A DNA stretch of 33,959 nt from positions 1-33,959 of the forward strand of contig CACXAT010000024.1 in assembly GCA_902765725.1 (NCBI GenBank), in the 5' to 3' direction. Positions 1-6,875 of this stretch are shown here, in pieces. The position numbers and the translations under genes are program-made. Source of the stretch: an uncultured Lachnospiraceae bacterium. Lineage in GTDB: Bacteria; Bacillota; Clostridia; Lachnospirales; Lachnospiraceae. Each line of letters opens with the position of its first letter. Positions within the stretch are counted from its first letter, which is position 1. The notes beneath the pieces are model-generated. The model was not told the origin of the DNA. It did no database searches and saw only the letters and a list, made by a program, of their open reading frames with translations.

Positions 1-21
1 AACAGTATTTGGCGGTGGCGT

Positions 22-53
22 AAAAACTGCCACCAGATCAAATCTGATGGCAG
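22..53 (-). terminator. Probable intrinsic terminator of ddh
   Basis: Read on the minus strand this is a 12-bp stem (arms 42-53 and 27-38) with a 3-base loop and one T.G wobble, followed at once by five T (complement of 22-26). On the plus strand the same position is a C/A mismatch, so the structure fits the minus strand better. It lies about 130 bases past the ddh stop codon and is the best rho-independent terminator for that transcript. A further complementary pair, 4-9 with 54-59, could lengthen the base of the structure. Confidence 0.7.
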
Positions 54-90
54 AATACTTTTTGTATTTTAATTGTCTACTTGACGGGTA

Positions 91-109
91 GCAGTTCACA
101 CTGAACTGC
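91..109. other. Perfect 8-bp hairpin in the ddh 3' region
   Basis: GCAGTTCA at 91-98 and its exact complement at 102-109 flank a 3-base loop. No T-run follows on either strand, so it is not a standard terminator. A looser inverted repeat (ACACAG / CTGTGT) follows at about 110-136. It may be part of a structured 3' untranslated region of ddh. Confidence 0.4.
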
Positions 110-149
110 ACACAGTGCCAGGCACCTTTTCTGTGTCAGGGGATGCGAA

Positions 150-173
150 AGGCCCTGCGCGGACGCAGGGCCT
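150..173 (-). terminator. GC-rich hairpin just after ddh
   Basis: AGGCCCTGCG at 150-159 pairs perfectly with 164-173 around a 4-base loop. It lies 12 bases past the ddh stop codon. On the minus strand only three T follow, so termination here alone may be weak; the hairpin at 22-53 would act as a second, stronger stop. It could also protect the mRNA 3' end. Confidence 0.5.
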
Positions 174-185
174 GGGGGAGACGGA

Positions 186-1163
186 TTACAGCCAGTGAGC
201 TCTCAGCCAGTCTTCGTCACAGGGGCTGAGGTACTTGGGCGCGATGTCGAACATGGTCTTTGCGCCGCACATTCCCTCATTGTTCATGCGCCAGGCTGCC
301 CTTGCGGCCGCGGCGATGACGGAACCAGTGAATTCCGGGTTGGAGTCAAGCTTCAGGCTGTACTCGATCACGTGCTTGTTCTCGCCGGTCTGTCCGGAGT
401 AGATCACTGAGCCGCCGTGGGGAAGAGCACTGTGGGAGGCCTTCATCTCTTCTTCGGTGATGAAGGTTACCGTGGTGTCGTAGTCAGAGAAGTAGTTGGG
501 CATCTCCTTGATCTCTTTCTCGATGCGGGCCTTGTCAGCACCCTCCTGGGCGACGACATAGCACTCGCGGGTGTGCTTCTGGCGGGTGGTCAGTTCCGGA
601 TTGGAACCGGAGCGGACTGCCTCAAGGGCTTCCGGGACCGGTACGGTATACTGGCGCGCGTCCTTCACGCCCTCGATCCGGCGGATCGCGTCAGAATGTC
701 CTTGGGAGACGCCTCTTCCCCAGAAGGTGTAGTCCTTTCCTTCCGGAAGTACGGAATGGGCATACAGACGGGCGATGGAGAACATACCCGGATCCCAGCC
801 GCAGGAGATCACGCCGATCTTGCCGGCAGAAGAAGCAGCTTCGTTGACTGCCGCAAAATGGGACGGAATGTTGGCGTGAGTGTCAAAGCTGTCGACTACG
901 TTGAACATAGCCGCATACCGGGGTGTCTGTTCCGGAAGATCCGTAGCGCTTCCGCCGCACAGTACCAGTACGTCGATCTCATCCTTCATGGAAGGAAGAT
1001 CCTCTACACTTAAAACCTTTGCTCCGGGAGTGGCGATCTGAAGCGTATTCGGGTCCCTGCGGGTGAAGACAGCAGTAAGCTCCTGATCCGGGTTGGCATT
1101 GACCGCTTTCTCAACGCCCTTTCCCAGATTGCCATATCCCAGGATGCCGATTCTCATTGTCAT
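186..1163 (-). CDS. ddh: meso-diaminopimelate D-dehydrogenase
   Basis: This is a cytoplasmic NADPH-dependent enzyme that aminates tetrahydrodipicolinate directly to meso-diaminopimelate. That is the one-step branch of lysine and peptidoglycan-precursor synthesis. The 325-residue length matches the family. Visible marks are an N-terminal Rossmann segment (IGILGYGNLGKGV, residues 5-17), the SCGWDPGMFSIAR segment near residue 120, FWGRGVSQGHSDAIRRI in the substrate domain, and a C-terminal GAKTMFDIAPKYL. The first ATG is chosen because GGAGG lies 8 bases upstream; a second ATG two codons on is possible. The gene is alone on its strand and divergent from larB. It implies DAP-type peptidoglycan, in keeping with the wall-synthesis genes further along. 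Confidence 0.95.
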   Translation of the reverse strand: MTMRIGILGYGNLGKGVEKAVNANPDQELTAVFTRRDPNTLQIATPGAKVLSVEDLPSMKDEIDVLVLCGGSATDLPEQTPRYAAMFNVVDSFDTHANIPSHFAAVNEAASSAGKIGVISCGWDPGMFSIARLYAHSVLPEGKDYTFWGRGVSQGHSDAIRRIEGVKDARQYTVPVPEALEAVRSGSNPELTTRQKHTRECYVVAQEGADKARIEKEIKEMPNYFSDYDTTVTFITEEEMKASHSALPHGGSVIYSGQTGENKHVIEYSLKLDSNPEFTGSVIAAAARAAWRMNNEGMCGAKTMFDIAPKYLSPCDEDWLRAHWL

Positions 1164-1193
1164 GGGTAATACCTCCGATTGCTTGAATATTAC

Positions 1194-1223
1194 AGTATAA
1201 TCTTACCTATTTTAATGTCTGAA
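1194..1223 (-). promoter_or_regulatory. Possible ddh promoter
   Basis: On the minus strand a -10-like TATACT (complement of 1194-1199) lies 18 bases from a weak -35 TTCAGA (complement of 1218-1223). The -10 matches 5 of 6 consensus bases and sits about 30 bases before the ddh start codon. An alternative -35 (TTGTTT) lies a few bases upstream. The -35 assignment is uncertain. Confidence 0.4.
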
Positions 1224-1372
1224 ACAAGGTATTACAAGAGAGAAGATTATTCTTTTTGCGTATGGCGGGAGTATACATTTTCCTGAGGAAGTGGTAATAT
1301 CCCATCCAGAAAGGTGACTGGACAGATACATCCAGAGGGCGCCGGAGATAGGTGCCTCAGAAGGAGTTATGT

Positions 1373-2137
1373 GTGGAACAGAGAGTAATGCGGGAGATCC
1401 TGACCCGGGTCAGGAAGGACGAACTCAGTATCGAGGATGCGCTGCTTCTTGTGAAAGAGGAGCCCTTTACGGATCTTGGCTATGCGAAGATCGACAATCA
1501 CAGGCAGCTTCGTCAGGGAGTCTGTGAGGTGATCTACGGAGCCGGAAAAACCTCAGAGCAGATCCTGGGTATCGCAGGGAAGATGAAGGAGAACGGGGTC
1601 AGGACGATCCTGATCACGCGGATGGATGCTGATAAGGCGGACTATGTGGAACAAAACGGCGGCTTTGATCCTTATCTGTACGATCCTGTCAGCAGGGTCG
1701 GGATCATCGGAGAGCTTCCAAAGCCGGACGGGATCGGCACGATCGTGATCGCCTCGGGCGGCACCAGCGACATGGCGGTGGCGGAGGAGGCCGCGCTGAC
1801 GGCGCAGGCTCTTGGAAATGAAGTGATCCGCCTCTATGACGTGGGGGTCTCCGGTCTTCACAGGCTTCTGTCCCATATGGATGAGATCATGAGCGCCCGG
1901 GCGATCGTAGCGGTCGCGGGGATGGAAGGCGCCCTTGCCAGCGTCATCGGCGGTCTTGCGGACTGCCCCGTGATCGCGGTCCCCACATCGGTGGGGTACG
2001 GCGCCAACTTCGGAGGGCTCTCGGCGCTCCTGTCCATGCTCAATTCATGCGCCAGCGGTGTGTCTGTGGTGAACATTGACAATGGCTTCGGCGCAGGCTA
2101 CCAGGCGAGCATGATCAATCACATTAACGGAAGATAA
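1373..2137 (+). CDS. larB: LarB, nickel-pincer cofactor biosynthesis carboxylase
   Basis: LarB carboxylates and hydrolyses nicotinic acid adenine dinucleotide, the first step towards the nickel-pincer nucleotide cofactor of lactate racemase and related LarA enzymes. The PurE-like fold is visible: a characteristic N-terminal DLGYAKIDNHRQLRQG block, then DVGVSGLHRLL, AGMEGALASVIGGL and PTSVGYGANFGGLSALLSML, ending in NIDNGFGAGY. The frame is open from a GTG at 1352, but I prefer the GTG at 1373 because AAGGAG (1361-1366) lies 6 bases upstream. This gives 254 residues, close to the family norm. larC, larE and larA are not in the window. The gene is followed after 55 bases by azlC on the same strand. 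Confidence 0.9.
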   Translation: MEQRVMREILTRVRKDELSIEDALLLVKEEPFTDLGYAKIDNHRQLRQGVCEVIYGAGKTSEQILGIAGKMKENGVRTILITRMDADKADYVEQNGGFDPYLYDPVSRVGIIGELPKPDGIGTIVIASGGTSDMAVAEEAALTAQALGNEVIRLYDVGVSGLHRLLSHMDEIMSARAIVAVAGMEGALASVIGGLADCPVIAVPTSVGYGANFGGLSALLSMLNSCASGVSVVNIDNGFGAGYQASMINHINGR

Positions 2138-2192
2138 GCGTCTGGGACAGCCGCTGCAACATGGGCCGCATCCGCGGACGGGAGGCATTCCA

Positions 2193-2942
2193 TTGGGAAA
2201 TGAATCGAAAATGAAAAACAGATCAGACGGCCAGGCTTTTCGGGAGGGATTTCGGGACGGGATCCCGATCGGGCTTGGCTATTTTGCGGTCGCCTTCGCA
2301 CTGGGCGTCGCGGCAAGGTCCGCGGGCCTCAACCCGCTTCAGGGATTCATGGCCAGCATCACCTGCCTGGCCTCGGCGGGACAGTACGCGGGCTTTACCG
2401 TGATCGCGGCAAGAGCGTCGTATCTTGAGATCGCCGTGATCACGCTGGTGGCAAACGCGCGGTACCTGCTGATGAGCACCGCTCTGAGCCAGAAGATCGA
2501 TCCTCGCAGAAGCCTGCTTCACAGGTTCGGTGTCGCCTGGTTTGTCACAGATGAGATATTTGCCATCGAGACGAGGCAGAAGGGGCATCTGAATCCATTT
2601 TATACCTACGGAGCCGGAGCCTTTGCCGCGCCCATGTGGGCCAGCGGCACGGCGATCGGGATCATGGCCGGCAATCTGATGCCGGGGCGCATCGTCAGCG
2701 CCCTGAGCGTTGCGCTGTTTGGCATGTTCCTGGCGGTCATCATACCGCCCGCGAGAAAAGACAAGGTCATCCTGGCTCTGGTGGCAGTCAGCTTCGCCGC
2801 AAGCTTTGCCGCGGCCAGACTGCCGTGGATCAGCACACTGTCATCGGGGACGCGGATCATACTGCTGACCGTCGTGCTCGCGGCACTGGCTGCCCTGCTG
2901 TTTCCGCACCCCTCAGAGGATACGAAGGAGGACCTGGGATGA
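2193..2942 (+). CDS. azlC: AzlC family branched-chain amino acid exporter, large subunit
   Basis: This is the large membrane subunit of an AzlCD-type exporter, a family known to move branched-chain amino acids and toxic analogues out of the cell. The 249-residue protein opens with a soluble FREGFRDGIPIGLGYFAVAFALG block typical in position and composition of AzlC (quoted here as FREGFRDGIPIGLG), then shows alternating hydrophobic helices, including ASAGQYAGFTVIA near residue 65 and TDEIFAIE near 115. The TTG start at 2193 is supported by GGAGG seven bases upstream; an in-frame ATG at 2211 has no comparable site. It overlaps azlD by four bases (ATGA), so the two are translationally coupled. 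Which substrate it carries cannot be read from the sequence. Confidence 0.9.
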   Translation: MGNESKMKNRSDGQAFREGFRDGIPIGLGYFAVAFALGVAARSAGLNPLQGFMASITCLASAGQYAGFTVIAARASYLEIAVITLVANARYLLMSTALSQKIDPRRSLLHRFGVAWFVTDEIFAIETRQKGHLNPFYTYGAGAFAAPMWASGTAIGIMAGNLMPGRIVSALSVALFGMFLAVIIPPARKDKVILALVAVSFAASFAAARLPWISTLSSGTRIILLTVVLAALAALLFPHPSEDTKEDLG

Positions 2943-3247
2943 ACAGAAGCATCAATCTCTATATCCTGATCATGTTTGCGGTGTCCTATGTCATCAGGGC
3001 CCTTCCGCTCACGCTGATCCGTGGGAAGATCAGATCCCCCTTCCTGCAGTCATTTCTGTATTATGTGCCTTATATCACCCTTGCGGTGATGACATTTCCG
3101 GCCATAATAGAATCCACGCAGACACCCCTGTCAGGGCTTCTTGCCCTGATCGCGGGACTTGCCGCCGCCTGGTTTGGAGCGAGTCTGTTCCAGGTGGCAA
3201 GCCTGTGCTGCGTGGTCGTACTGATCAGTGAATTCATCCTGCTGTAG
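2939..3247 (+). CDS. azlD: AzlD family exporter, small subunit
   Basis: This 102-residue integral membrane protein is the small partner of AzlC. It has about four hydrophobic segments and the YVIRALPLTLIRGKI block near residues 17-31 that is typical of AzlD. Its ATG overlaps the azlC stop codon in an ATGA arrangement, the usual layout for this pair. It ends only seven bases before the stop codon of the convergent lysozyme gene, leaving no room for a dedicated terminator between them. Transcription of the two converging genes may therefore interfere or produce overlapping 3' ends. Confidence 0.9.
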   Translation: MNRSINLYILIMFAVSYVIRALPLTLIRGKIRSPFLQSFLYYVPYITLAVMTFPAIIESTQTPLSGLLALIAGLAAAWFGASLFQVASLCCVVVLISEFILL

Positions 3248-3254
3248 AGGAGTT

Positions 3255-4196
3255 TTAACTGCGGGCGTTGGGAAAATACCAGTTCAGGTCGACATATCCG
3301 CTGATGCCGTCGATCTTTCCCGTGTGGCTGTACTGCCAGATATCATAGTCACTGGTATAACGAAGCTTGGAGTCGTGCTCTGCGACCCAGGCGACATAGT
3401 TCTCATTTTCTGAGACAGAATCATACAGGTATTTCGGAATGAAAGAGCGGGAAGTATACCATCCGGTGGTATAGCCCGCTTTCAGCATCTTATCGCAGAA
3501 ACCGGAGACCAGGGAGGAGCAGAATTTCTTGCCGAGGCTGAACTGGGAGGAGGACTCGATGTCGATGAATACAGGCAGTTCAAAGGTCTTCCCCTTGACA
3601 GCTTTTCTGCATGCCCTGATCTGCTTCTTCAGGGCCGACTGGGAAGTCGCTGTGACGAACCAGTAGCAGCCCACCTTCAGACCGGCCTTTCTCGCATTTC
3701 TGTAGTTGCGCTTAAATGTCGTATCGACACCGGTTTTATACCCGGCCCGCATGATGACAAAATCGATCCCGTCATTTTTGACCTTGTTATAATCAATCTT
3801 TCCCTGCCAGACGGAGACATCGATGCCGTGCATGGCTCCCTTCGTATTGATGACCTTCCCGGGATTGTATACCCGGACGCTGCAGGTCAGTTTCCTGCCG
3901 CCGGTCCTTGCGACGATCCTGCAGGAACCCGGTTTTTTGCCGGTGACAGTTCCGTCTGTGTCAACTGTGGCAACATTGTTATTCCTGGATCTCCAGGTCA
4001 CCTCGCCCTTCGCGCCGGCGACAGTGAGCTTCCGGGAATAGCCCGGCACCAGGTGCAGGCTCGAACTGCTCAGGCGGGCCTTCGCCCGGGCATTGTGGGA
4101 GTGGGGCAGAAGGGTCGGAAGGAGCAGAAGCGATGTGGTCAGGATACAGAACAGAAGAACGGTTTTTGTGATACGTTTTACAAATGAATGTGACAT
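3255..4196 (-). CDS. Secreted GH25 lysozyme with an N-terminal Big2-like domain
   Basis: This is a predicted exported peptidoglycan hydrolase that cuts between MurNAc and GlcNAc. Residues 1-38 form a signal sequence or membrane anchor (basic start, then a hydrophobic stretch around VLLFCILTTSLLLL). Residues about 40-110 look like a bacterial Ig-like group 2 domain (LVPGYSRKLTV, NNNVATVDTDGTVTGKKPG). Residues 121-313 are the GH25 catalytic domain, with HGIDVSVWQG (Asp126), VFIDIES (Asp212, Glu214) and a C-terminal DIWQYS...GYVDLNWY. The start has GGAGG seven bases upstream. It is a single-gene unit with its own extended -10 promoter. Role in wall turnover is inference; an attack role on other bacteria is also possible. 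There is no linked immunity gene. Confidence 0.88.
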   Translation of the reverse strand: MSHSFVKRITKTVLLFCILTTSLLLLPTLLPHSHNARAKARLSSSSLHLVPGYSRKLTVAGAKGEVTWRSRNNNVATVDTDGTVTGKKPGSCRIVARTGGRKLTCSVRVYNPGKVINTKGAMHGIDVSVWQGKIDYNKVKNDGIDFVIMRAGYKTGVDTTFKRNYRNARKAGLKVGCYWFVTATSQSALKKQIRACRKAVKGKTFELPVFIDIESSSQFSLGKKFCSSLVSGFCDKMLKAGYTTGWYTSRSFIPKYLYDSVSENENYVAWVAEHDSKLRYTSDYDIWQYSHTGKIDGISGYVDLNWYFPNARS

Positions 4197-4227
4197 AAGT
4201 TTACCTCCGAAAAACTCGATACGTCTT

Positions 4228-4236
4228 ATTATACCA
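4228..4236 (-). promoter_or_regulatory. Extended -10 promoter of the GH25 gene
   Basis: On the minus strand TGGTATAAT (complement of 4228-4236) is a perfect TATAAT with an upstream TG, about 30 bases before the lysozyme start codon. No good -35 is seen at the usual distance, as expected for extended -10 promoters. Confidence 0.6.
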
Positions 4237-4269
4237 TGTCCGCGCCTTCAGGGGCGGTGAAACATATAC

Positions 4270-4298
4270 TTGATTTTACGGTCTTGATTAAATAAGAT
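4270..4298 (+). promoter_or_regulatory. Sigma-A type promoter of the 4365 gene
   Basis: TTGATT (4270-4275) and TAAGAT (4293-4298) are separated by exactly 17 bases, on the strand of the gene that starts at 4365. The resulting leader would be about 60 bases and holds a short GC-rich direct repeat (GCGGCTTCGGCTGCGGC, about 4330-4346). Confidence 0.6.
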
Positions 4299-4364
4299 GA
4301 TTGCAGTGAAAAAAGACAGAGATCTGCCTGCGGCTTCGGCTGCGGCTCAGAATAGGAGTGCAGT

Positions 4365-5024
4365 ATGAACAAAAAACTGGACAAGCTGGTTGCGGAACTG
4401 ATGAAGGAGATCCCCGCGGAACTGATCCCGCAGGCCTACGTGCGGAATATCGTGGAGGAGAATCTTGACTGTTTTGATACCATCTCGGAAGTGATGAGCG
4501 AGACAAAGATGCAGCTGAGTGAGGAATCCGGCCTGGAATTCATGCTGACCAGGCAGGAGGCAGAGGACTACCTGTGCGATGCGATCCCCGATGCGAGATG
4601 GGAAGGAGTCAGCAGGGAGAACAGGGTCAGCAGCCGCCTGGTCAAGGCAATGGAAGAGGATGAGGACAGTACGCTGTTTGAACTGCTGAAGAGCATGCCG
4701 CTGATCCCTGCCGCCAAGCTGATCAGCAGCATCGTCATGAAGCATCTCAATGAACATGGCGTAGAGCTGGAAGGAAAAGAGATCGAGAACCTGTGCATGG
4801 ACGTGATCGGGGAGCTGGATACGACCCTGTATGAGCTGCAGGAAGATCCGGACGATGACGATGAGGACGAGGATGACGACCTGGACGTATTCGACAGGAT
4901 GGGGATCGAATTTGAGACCGATGAGGATGAACTGCCTCAGGATATGGGCAGGCCGGTTCAGGATGATATGAAGATCTCAAGGGGAAGACGCAGCCGCATC
5001 ACAAGATTTCCCGGCAAGAAATGA
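4365..5024 (+). CDS. Uncharacterised charge-segregated protein
   Basis: I do not recognise this 219-residue protein. It begins with a predicted helical region (residues 1-60, MNKKLDKLVAELMKEIPAELIPQ), continues with mixed helical sequence, and has an intensely acidic run at residues 161-175 (DPDDDDEDEDDDLD). The tail turns strongly basic (SRGRRSRITRFPGKK, residues 205-219). There is no signal peptide or membrane segment, so it should be cytoplasmic. GGAG six bases before the ATG supports the start. It is a single-gene unit between its own promoter and a shared hairpin near the tRNA. Such acid/base blocks suggest binding to nucleic acid or a basic protein, but that is inference only. Confidence 0.75.
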   Translation: MNKKLDKLVAELMKEIPAELIPQAYVRNIVEENLDCFDTISEVMSETKMQLSEESGLEFMLTRQEAEDYLCDAIPDARWEGVSRENRVSSRLVKAMEEDEDSTLFELLKSMPLIPAAKLISSIVMKHLNEHGVELEGKEIENLCMDVIGELDTTLYELQEDPDDDDEDEDDDLDVFDRMGIEFETDEDELPQDMGRPVQDDMKISRGRRSRITRFPGKK

Positions 5025-5086
5025 TGATTGAAAATCGGGGAATAAGAGTCTGAAACAGAGAATAATCAGAACAGAGAGTAAAAAAG

Positions 5087-5121
5087 AACTCCGAGGCCTT
5101 CGACTGAAAGGCTTCGGAGTT
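5087..5121 (-). terminator. Terminator of tRNA-Gly, possibly bidirectional
   Basis: A 14-bp stem (5087-5100 with 5108-5121, one G.T pair) has a 7-base loop. On the minus strand it is followed by C and a run of about six T, which makes it a good terminator for the tRNA four bases away. On the plus strand only a short T-run follows, so it may also stop transcription of the 4365 gene. Confidence 0.75.
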
Positions 5122-5124
5122 TTC

Positions 5125-5195
5125 AGCAGCTGACGGGAATCGAACCCGCCTCCCCAGCTTGGGAAGCTGGTGTTCTACCGATGAACTACAACTGC
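5125..5195 (-). tRNA. tRNA-Gly, anticodon CCC
   Basis: The 71-base minus-strand sequence folds into a full cloverleaf. The 7-bp acceptor stem is GCAGTTG / CAGCTGC with one wobble, the D arm is GTTC...GAAC, the anticodon stem CCAGC / GCTGG encloses loop TTCCCAA, and the T arm is GCGGG-TTCGATT-CCCGT. The anticodon read from the loop is CCC, which decodes GGG glycine codons. The discriminator base is T, as usual for bacterial tRNA-Gly. The CCA end is not encoded and must be added after transcription. Confidence 0.95.
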
Positions 5196-5211
5196 ACATC
5201 TGCATAGCAAG

Positions 5212-5240
5212 ACAATAACAGAATCCGGTGACAAAATCAA
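5212..5240 (-). promoter_or_regulatory. Promoter of tRNA-Gly
   Basis: On the minus strand TTGATT (complement of 5235-5240) and TATTGT (complement of 5212-5217) are separated by 17 bases. Transcription would begin about 10 bases before the mature tRNA 5' end. Confidence 0.6.
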
Positions 5241-5277
5241 GTTCTTTTTGGGATGGCCCCTTCGGATGCGATTCAGA

Positions 5278-5307
5278 TTGACAGTACTGCATGTGAAGCG
5301 CTATTAT
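5278..5307 (+). promoter_or_regulatory. Near-consensus promoter of the small ORF at 5376
   Basis: A perfect -35 TTGACA (5278-5283) and a -10 TATTAT (5302-5307, 5 of 6) lie 18 bases apart. It points away from the tRNA-Gly promoter and is among the strongest sigma-A type promoters in the window. The predicted start is about 5314, giving a leader of about 60 bases. Confidence 0.7.
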
Positions 5308-5324
5308 AGTTGTGCAGACAAGTT

Positions 5325-5350
5325 GCTGCGGCGGACAGGATCTCCGCAGC
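5325..5350 (+). promoter_or_regulatory. Leader hairpin between promoter and small ORF
   Basis: GCTGCGG (5325-5331) pairs perfectly with CCGCAGC (5344-5350). A further GGA / TCT pairing inside is possible with one bulged base. No T-run follows, so it is not a simple terminator. It would lie about 25 bases before the start codon in the 5' leader of the 5376 transcript. Confidence 0.45.
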
Positions 5351-5375
5351 TGATTTCAGATCTATACATACGACT

Positions 5376-5669
5376 ATGGAAAAGATGATCGAAGTGGGAG
5401 GCTGCAGGATCGTTCTTGATACGGATTCCGGCGGCCGCGGCCAGGTGACAGACAATATAGATGCCTATGATATGAAGGGCAATCATCTGTGGAACATCTC
5501 CGAGGTGGAGGGGATGAGCAAGGACAGATATTCTTACAGTGCGATCTGGGAAGAAGGGGTCGATATGTTTACCTGCGTGACCTGCGACGGCATCAGCTTC
5601 GTGGTCGGGACGGAGAACCCGCATATCATCCGCACCAGGTTTCCGAGCTATGTGTATTCCCTCGATTGA
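5376..5669 (+). CDS. Small uncharacterised protein
   Basis: I do not recognise this predicted 97-residue soluble protein. Visible features are a beta-rich start (VGGCRIVLDTDSGG), a middle GNHLWNISEVEGMS, and four cysteines including a VTCVTC-like pair (CVTCDG). No signal peptide or membrane helix is seen. The frame is open from a TTG at 5310, but the promoter would start transcription inside that stretch, so the ATG at 5376 is preferred; an ATG at 5385 is also possible. No good ribosome binding site precedes either ATG, which contrasts with nearly every neighbour. It could be weakly translated, or the transcript may act as RNA. A minus-strand terminator follows at 5729. Confidence 0.55.
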   Translation: MEKMIEVGGCRIVLDTDSGGRGQVTDNIDAYDMKGNHLWNISEVEGMSKDRYSYSAIWEEGVDMFTCVTCDGISFVVGTENPHIIRTRFPSYVYSLD

Positions 5670-5728
5670 GGAGGGGCAGCGACGGGCGGGATCTAAGACA
5701 GAACACACAGGAACACAGACAAAGAAAA

Positions 5729-5748
5729 GGCCGGGCAGTCGCCCGGCC
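5729..5748 (-). terminator. Terminator of the ROK glucokinase gene
   Basis: GGCCGGGC (5729-5736) pairs perfectly with GCCCGGCC (5741-5748) around a 4-base loop. On the minus strand a T-rich TTTTCTTT follows. On the plus strand the following sequence is CTCTTGTCT style, so it may be partly bidirectional. It lies about 26 bases past the glucokinase stop codon. Confidence 0.75.
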
Positions 5749-5774
5749 TCTTGTCTATCCCGTATTGTCTGAAC

Positions 5775-6791
5775 TTACGCTTTTTTTGCCTTTGATGCCT
5801 TTTTGGCTTTCTTCTTCGGCTTCTCGGTACCTTCGGCCTCATGGATCATAGCCAGGGATCCGTAGATGTTGGAGTCATCTCCGAGGGCTGCGGTCTTCAG
5901 CTCAACAGAGGTGCGGATGGAAGGCATACAATACTTGTCGATCTCTGCGAGGACCTTGTCACGGATCAGATCTCCGGTTGCCTCCACGACGCCGCCGCCG
6001 AAGACGACCACCTCCGGACTGAAGGTATTGATCAGGTTTCCGGCGCCGATCGCAAGGTAATGGCAGGCACGGTCGATGGCTTCCATGGTGACCTTATCCT
6101 TGTTCGCAAGTGCCTTCTTGAGGTATTTGCTGCGGAATACGCCGTTCTGGACCTGCTCGGCCATCTCGGATTCCCTGCCGCGGGAAACCTGCTGGCGGAT
6201 ATAGTCGGAGATACCCTTCTTGCTGGAGAAGGCTTCCAGACAGCCTCTCTGCCCGCATCCGCACAGCGGTCCTTCCGGATCGAGGATCATATGTCCGTAT
6301 TCTGCCGCCTTGAACTGGTTGCCGGTGTAGAGAGAACCATTGAGGATCAGACCTCCGCCCATTCCGGTTCCCACGAAGAAACCGACTACATGCTGATAAC
6401 CCTTCGCCGCGCCGTACTTGTATTCGCCCAGGACGCCGACATTGACGTCATTGCCGATATAGAAGGGGACTCCGAACTTCTTTTCCATGGGAGTCTTGAT
6501 GTCATAGTTGCGGAAGGGCAGATTCGGAGTGAACAGGATGATGCCGCTTCCCTGGTCGATGACACCCGGAGCTCCGGCTGAGATCGCGTTAAGCTGGGAT
6601 TTCTTGATGCCCGAGGACTTCAGCAGCTCATCGACAACGCTGACGATGACTTCCTCGACATTCTGTGAGGAGGCGCCGTTCTCTGCGGATTTTTTCTTGT
6701 ATCTGTAAACAATGTTGTCCTTACTGTCGAACACGGCTCCGAGAACCTTCGTGCCGCCGATGTCAAGACAGATGTTGTATTTATCGGCCAT
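5775..6791 (-). CDS. ROK family glucokinase with Lys/Ala-rich tail
   Basis: This predicted cytoplasmic sugar kinase phosphorylates glucose with ATP to give glucose-6-phosphate for glycolysis or, after mutase action, glycogen. The N-terminal phosphate-binding DIGGTK is at residues 10-15. GNDVNVGVLGEYKYGAAKG, the VGTGMGGG loop, and the ROK zinc-binding cluster CGCGQRGCLEAF follow in order. The 338-residue length exceeds typical ROK glucokinases (about 310-320) because of a basic tail, residues about 323-338 (KPKKKAKKASKAKKA). The start has GGAGG eight bases upstream. It is a single-gene unit divergent from udk. ROK kinases with other hexose substrates cannot be excluded; no DNA-binding domain is present, so it is not a ROK repressor. 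Confidence 0.88.
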   Translation of the reverse strand: MADKYNICLDIGGTKVLGAVFDSKDNIVYRYKKKSAENGASSQNVEEVIVSVVDELLKSSGIKKSQLNAISAGAPGVIDQGSGIILFTPNLPFRNYDIKTPMEKKFGVPFYIGNDVNVGVLGEYKYGAAKGYQHVVGFFVGTGMGGGLILNGSLYTGNQFKAAEYGHMILDPEGPLCGCGQRGCLEAFSSKKGISDYIRQQVSRGRESEMAEQVQNGVFRSKYLKKALANKDKVTMEAIDRACHYLAIGAGNLINTFSPEVVVFGGGVVEATGDLIRDKVLAEIDKYCMPSIRTSVELKTAALGDDSNIYGSLAMIHEAEGTEKPKKKAKKASKAKKA

Positions 6792-6875
6792 AAGTGTATC
6801 CTCCCTGGTAAGTGAACTGATGATCAGTAAGTGGTGTAAACAAGTCCTGGGCTTATGATAACACAGAATGACAGT

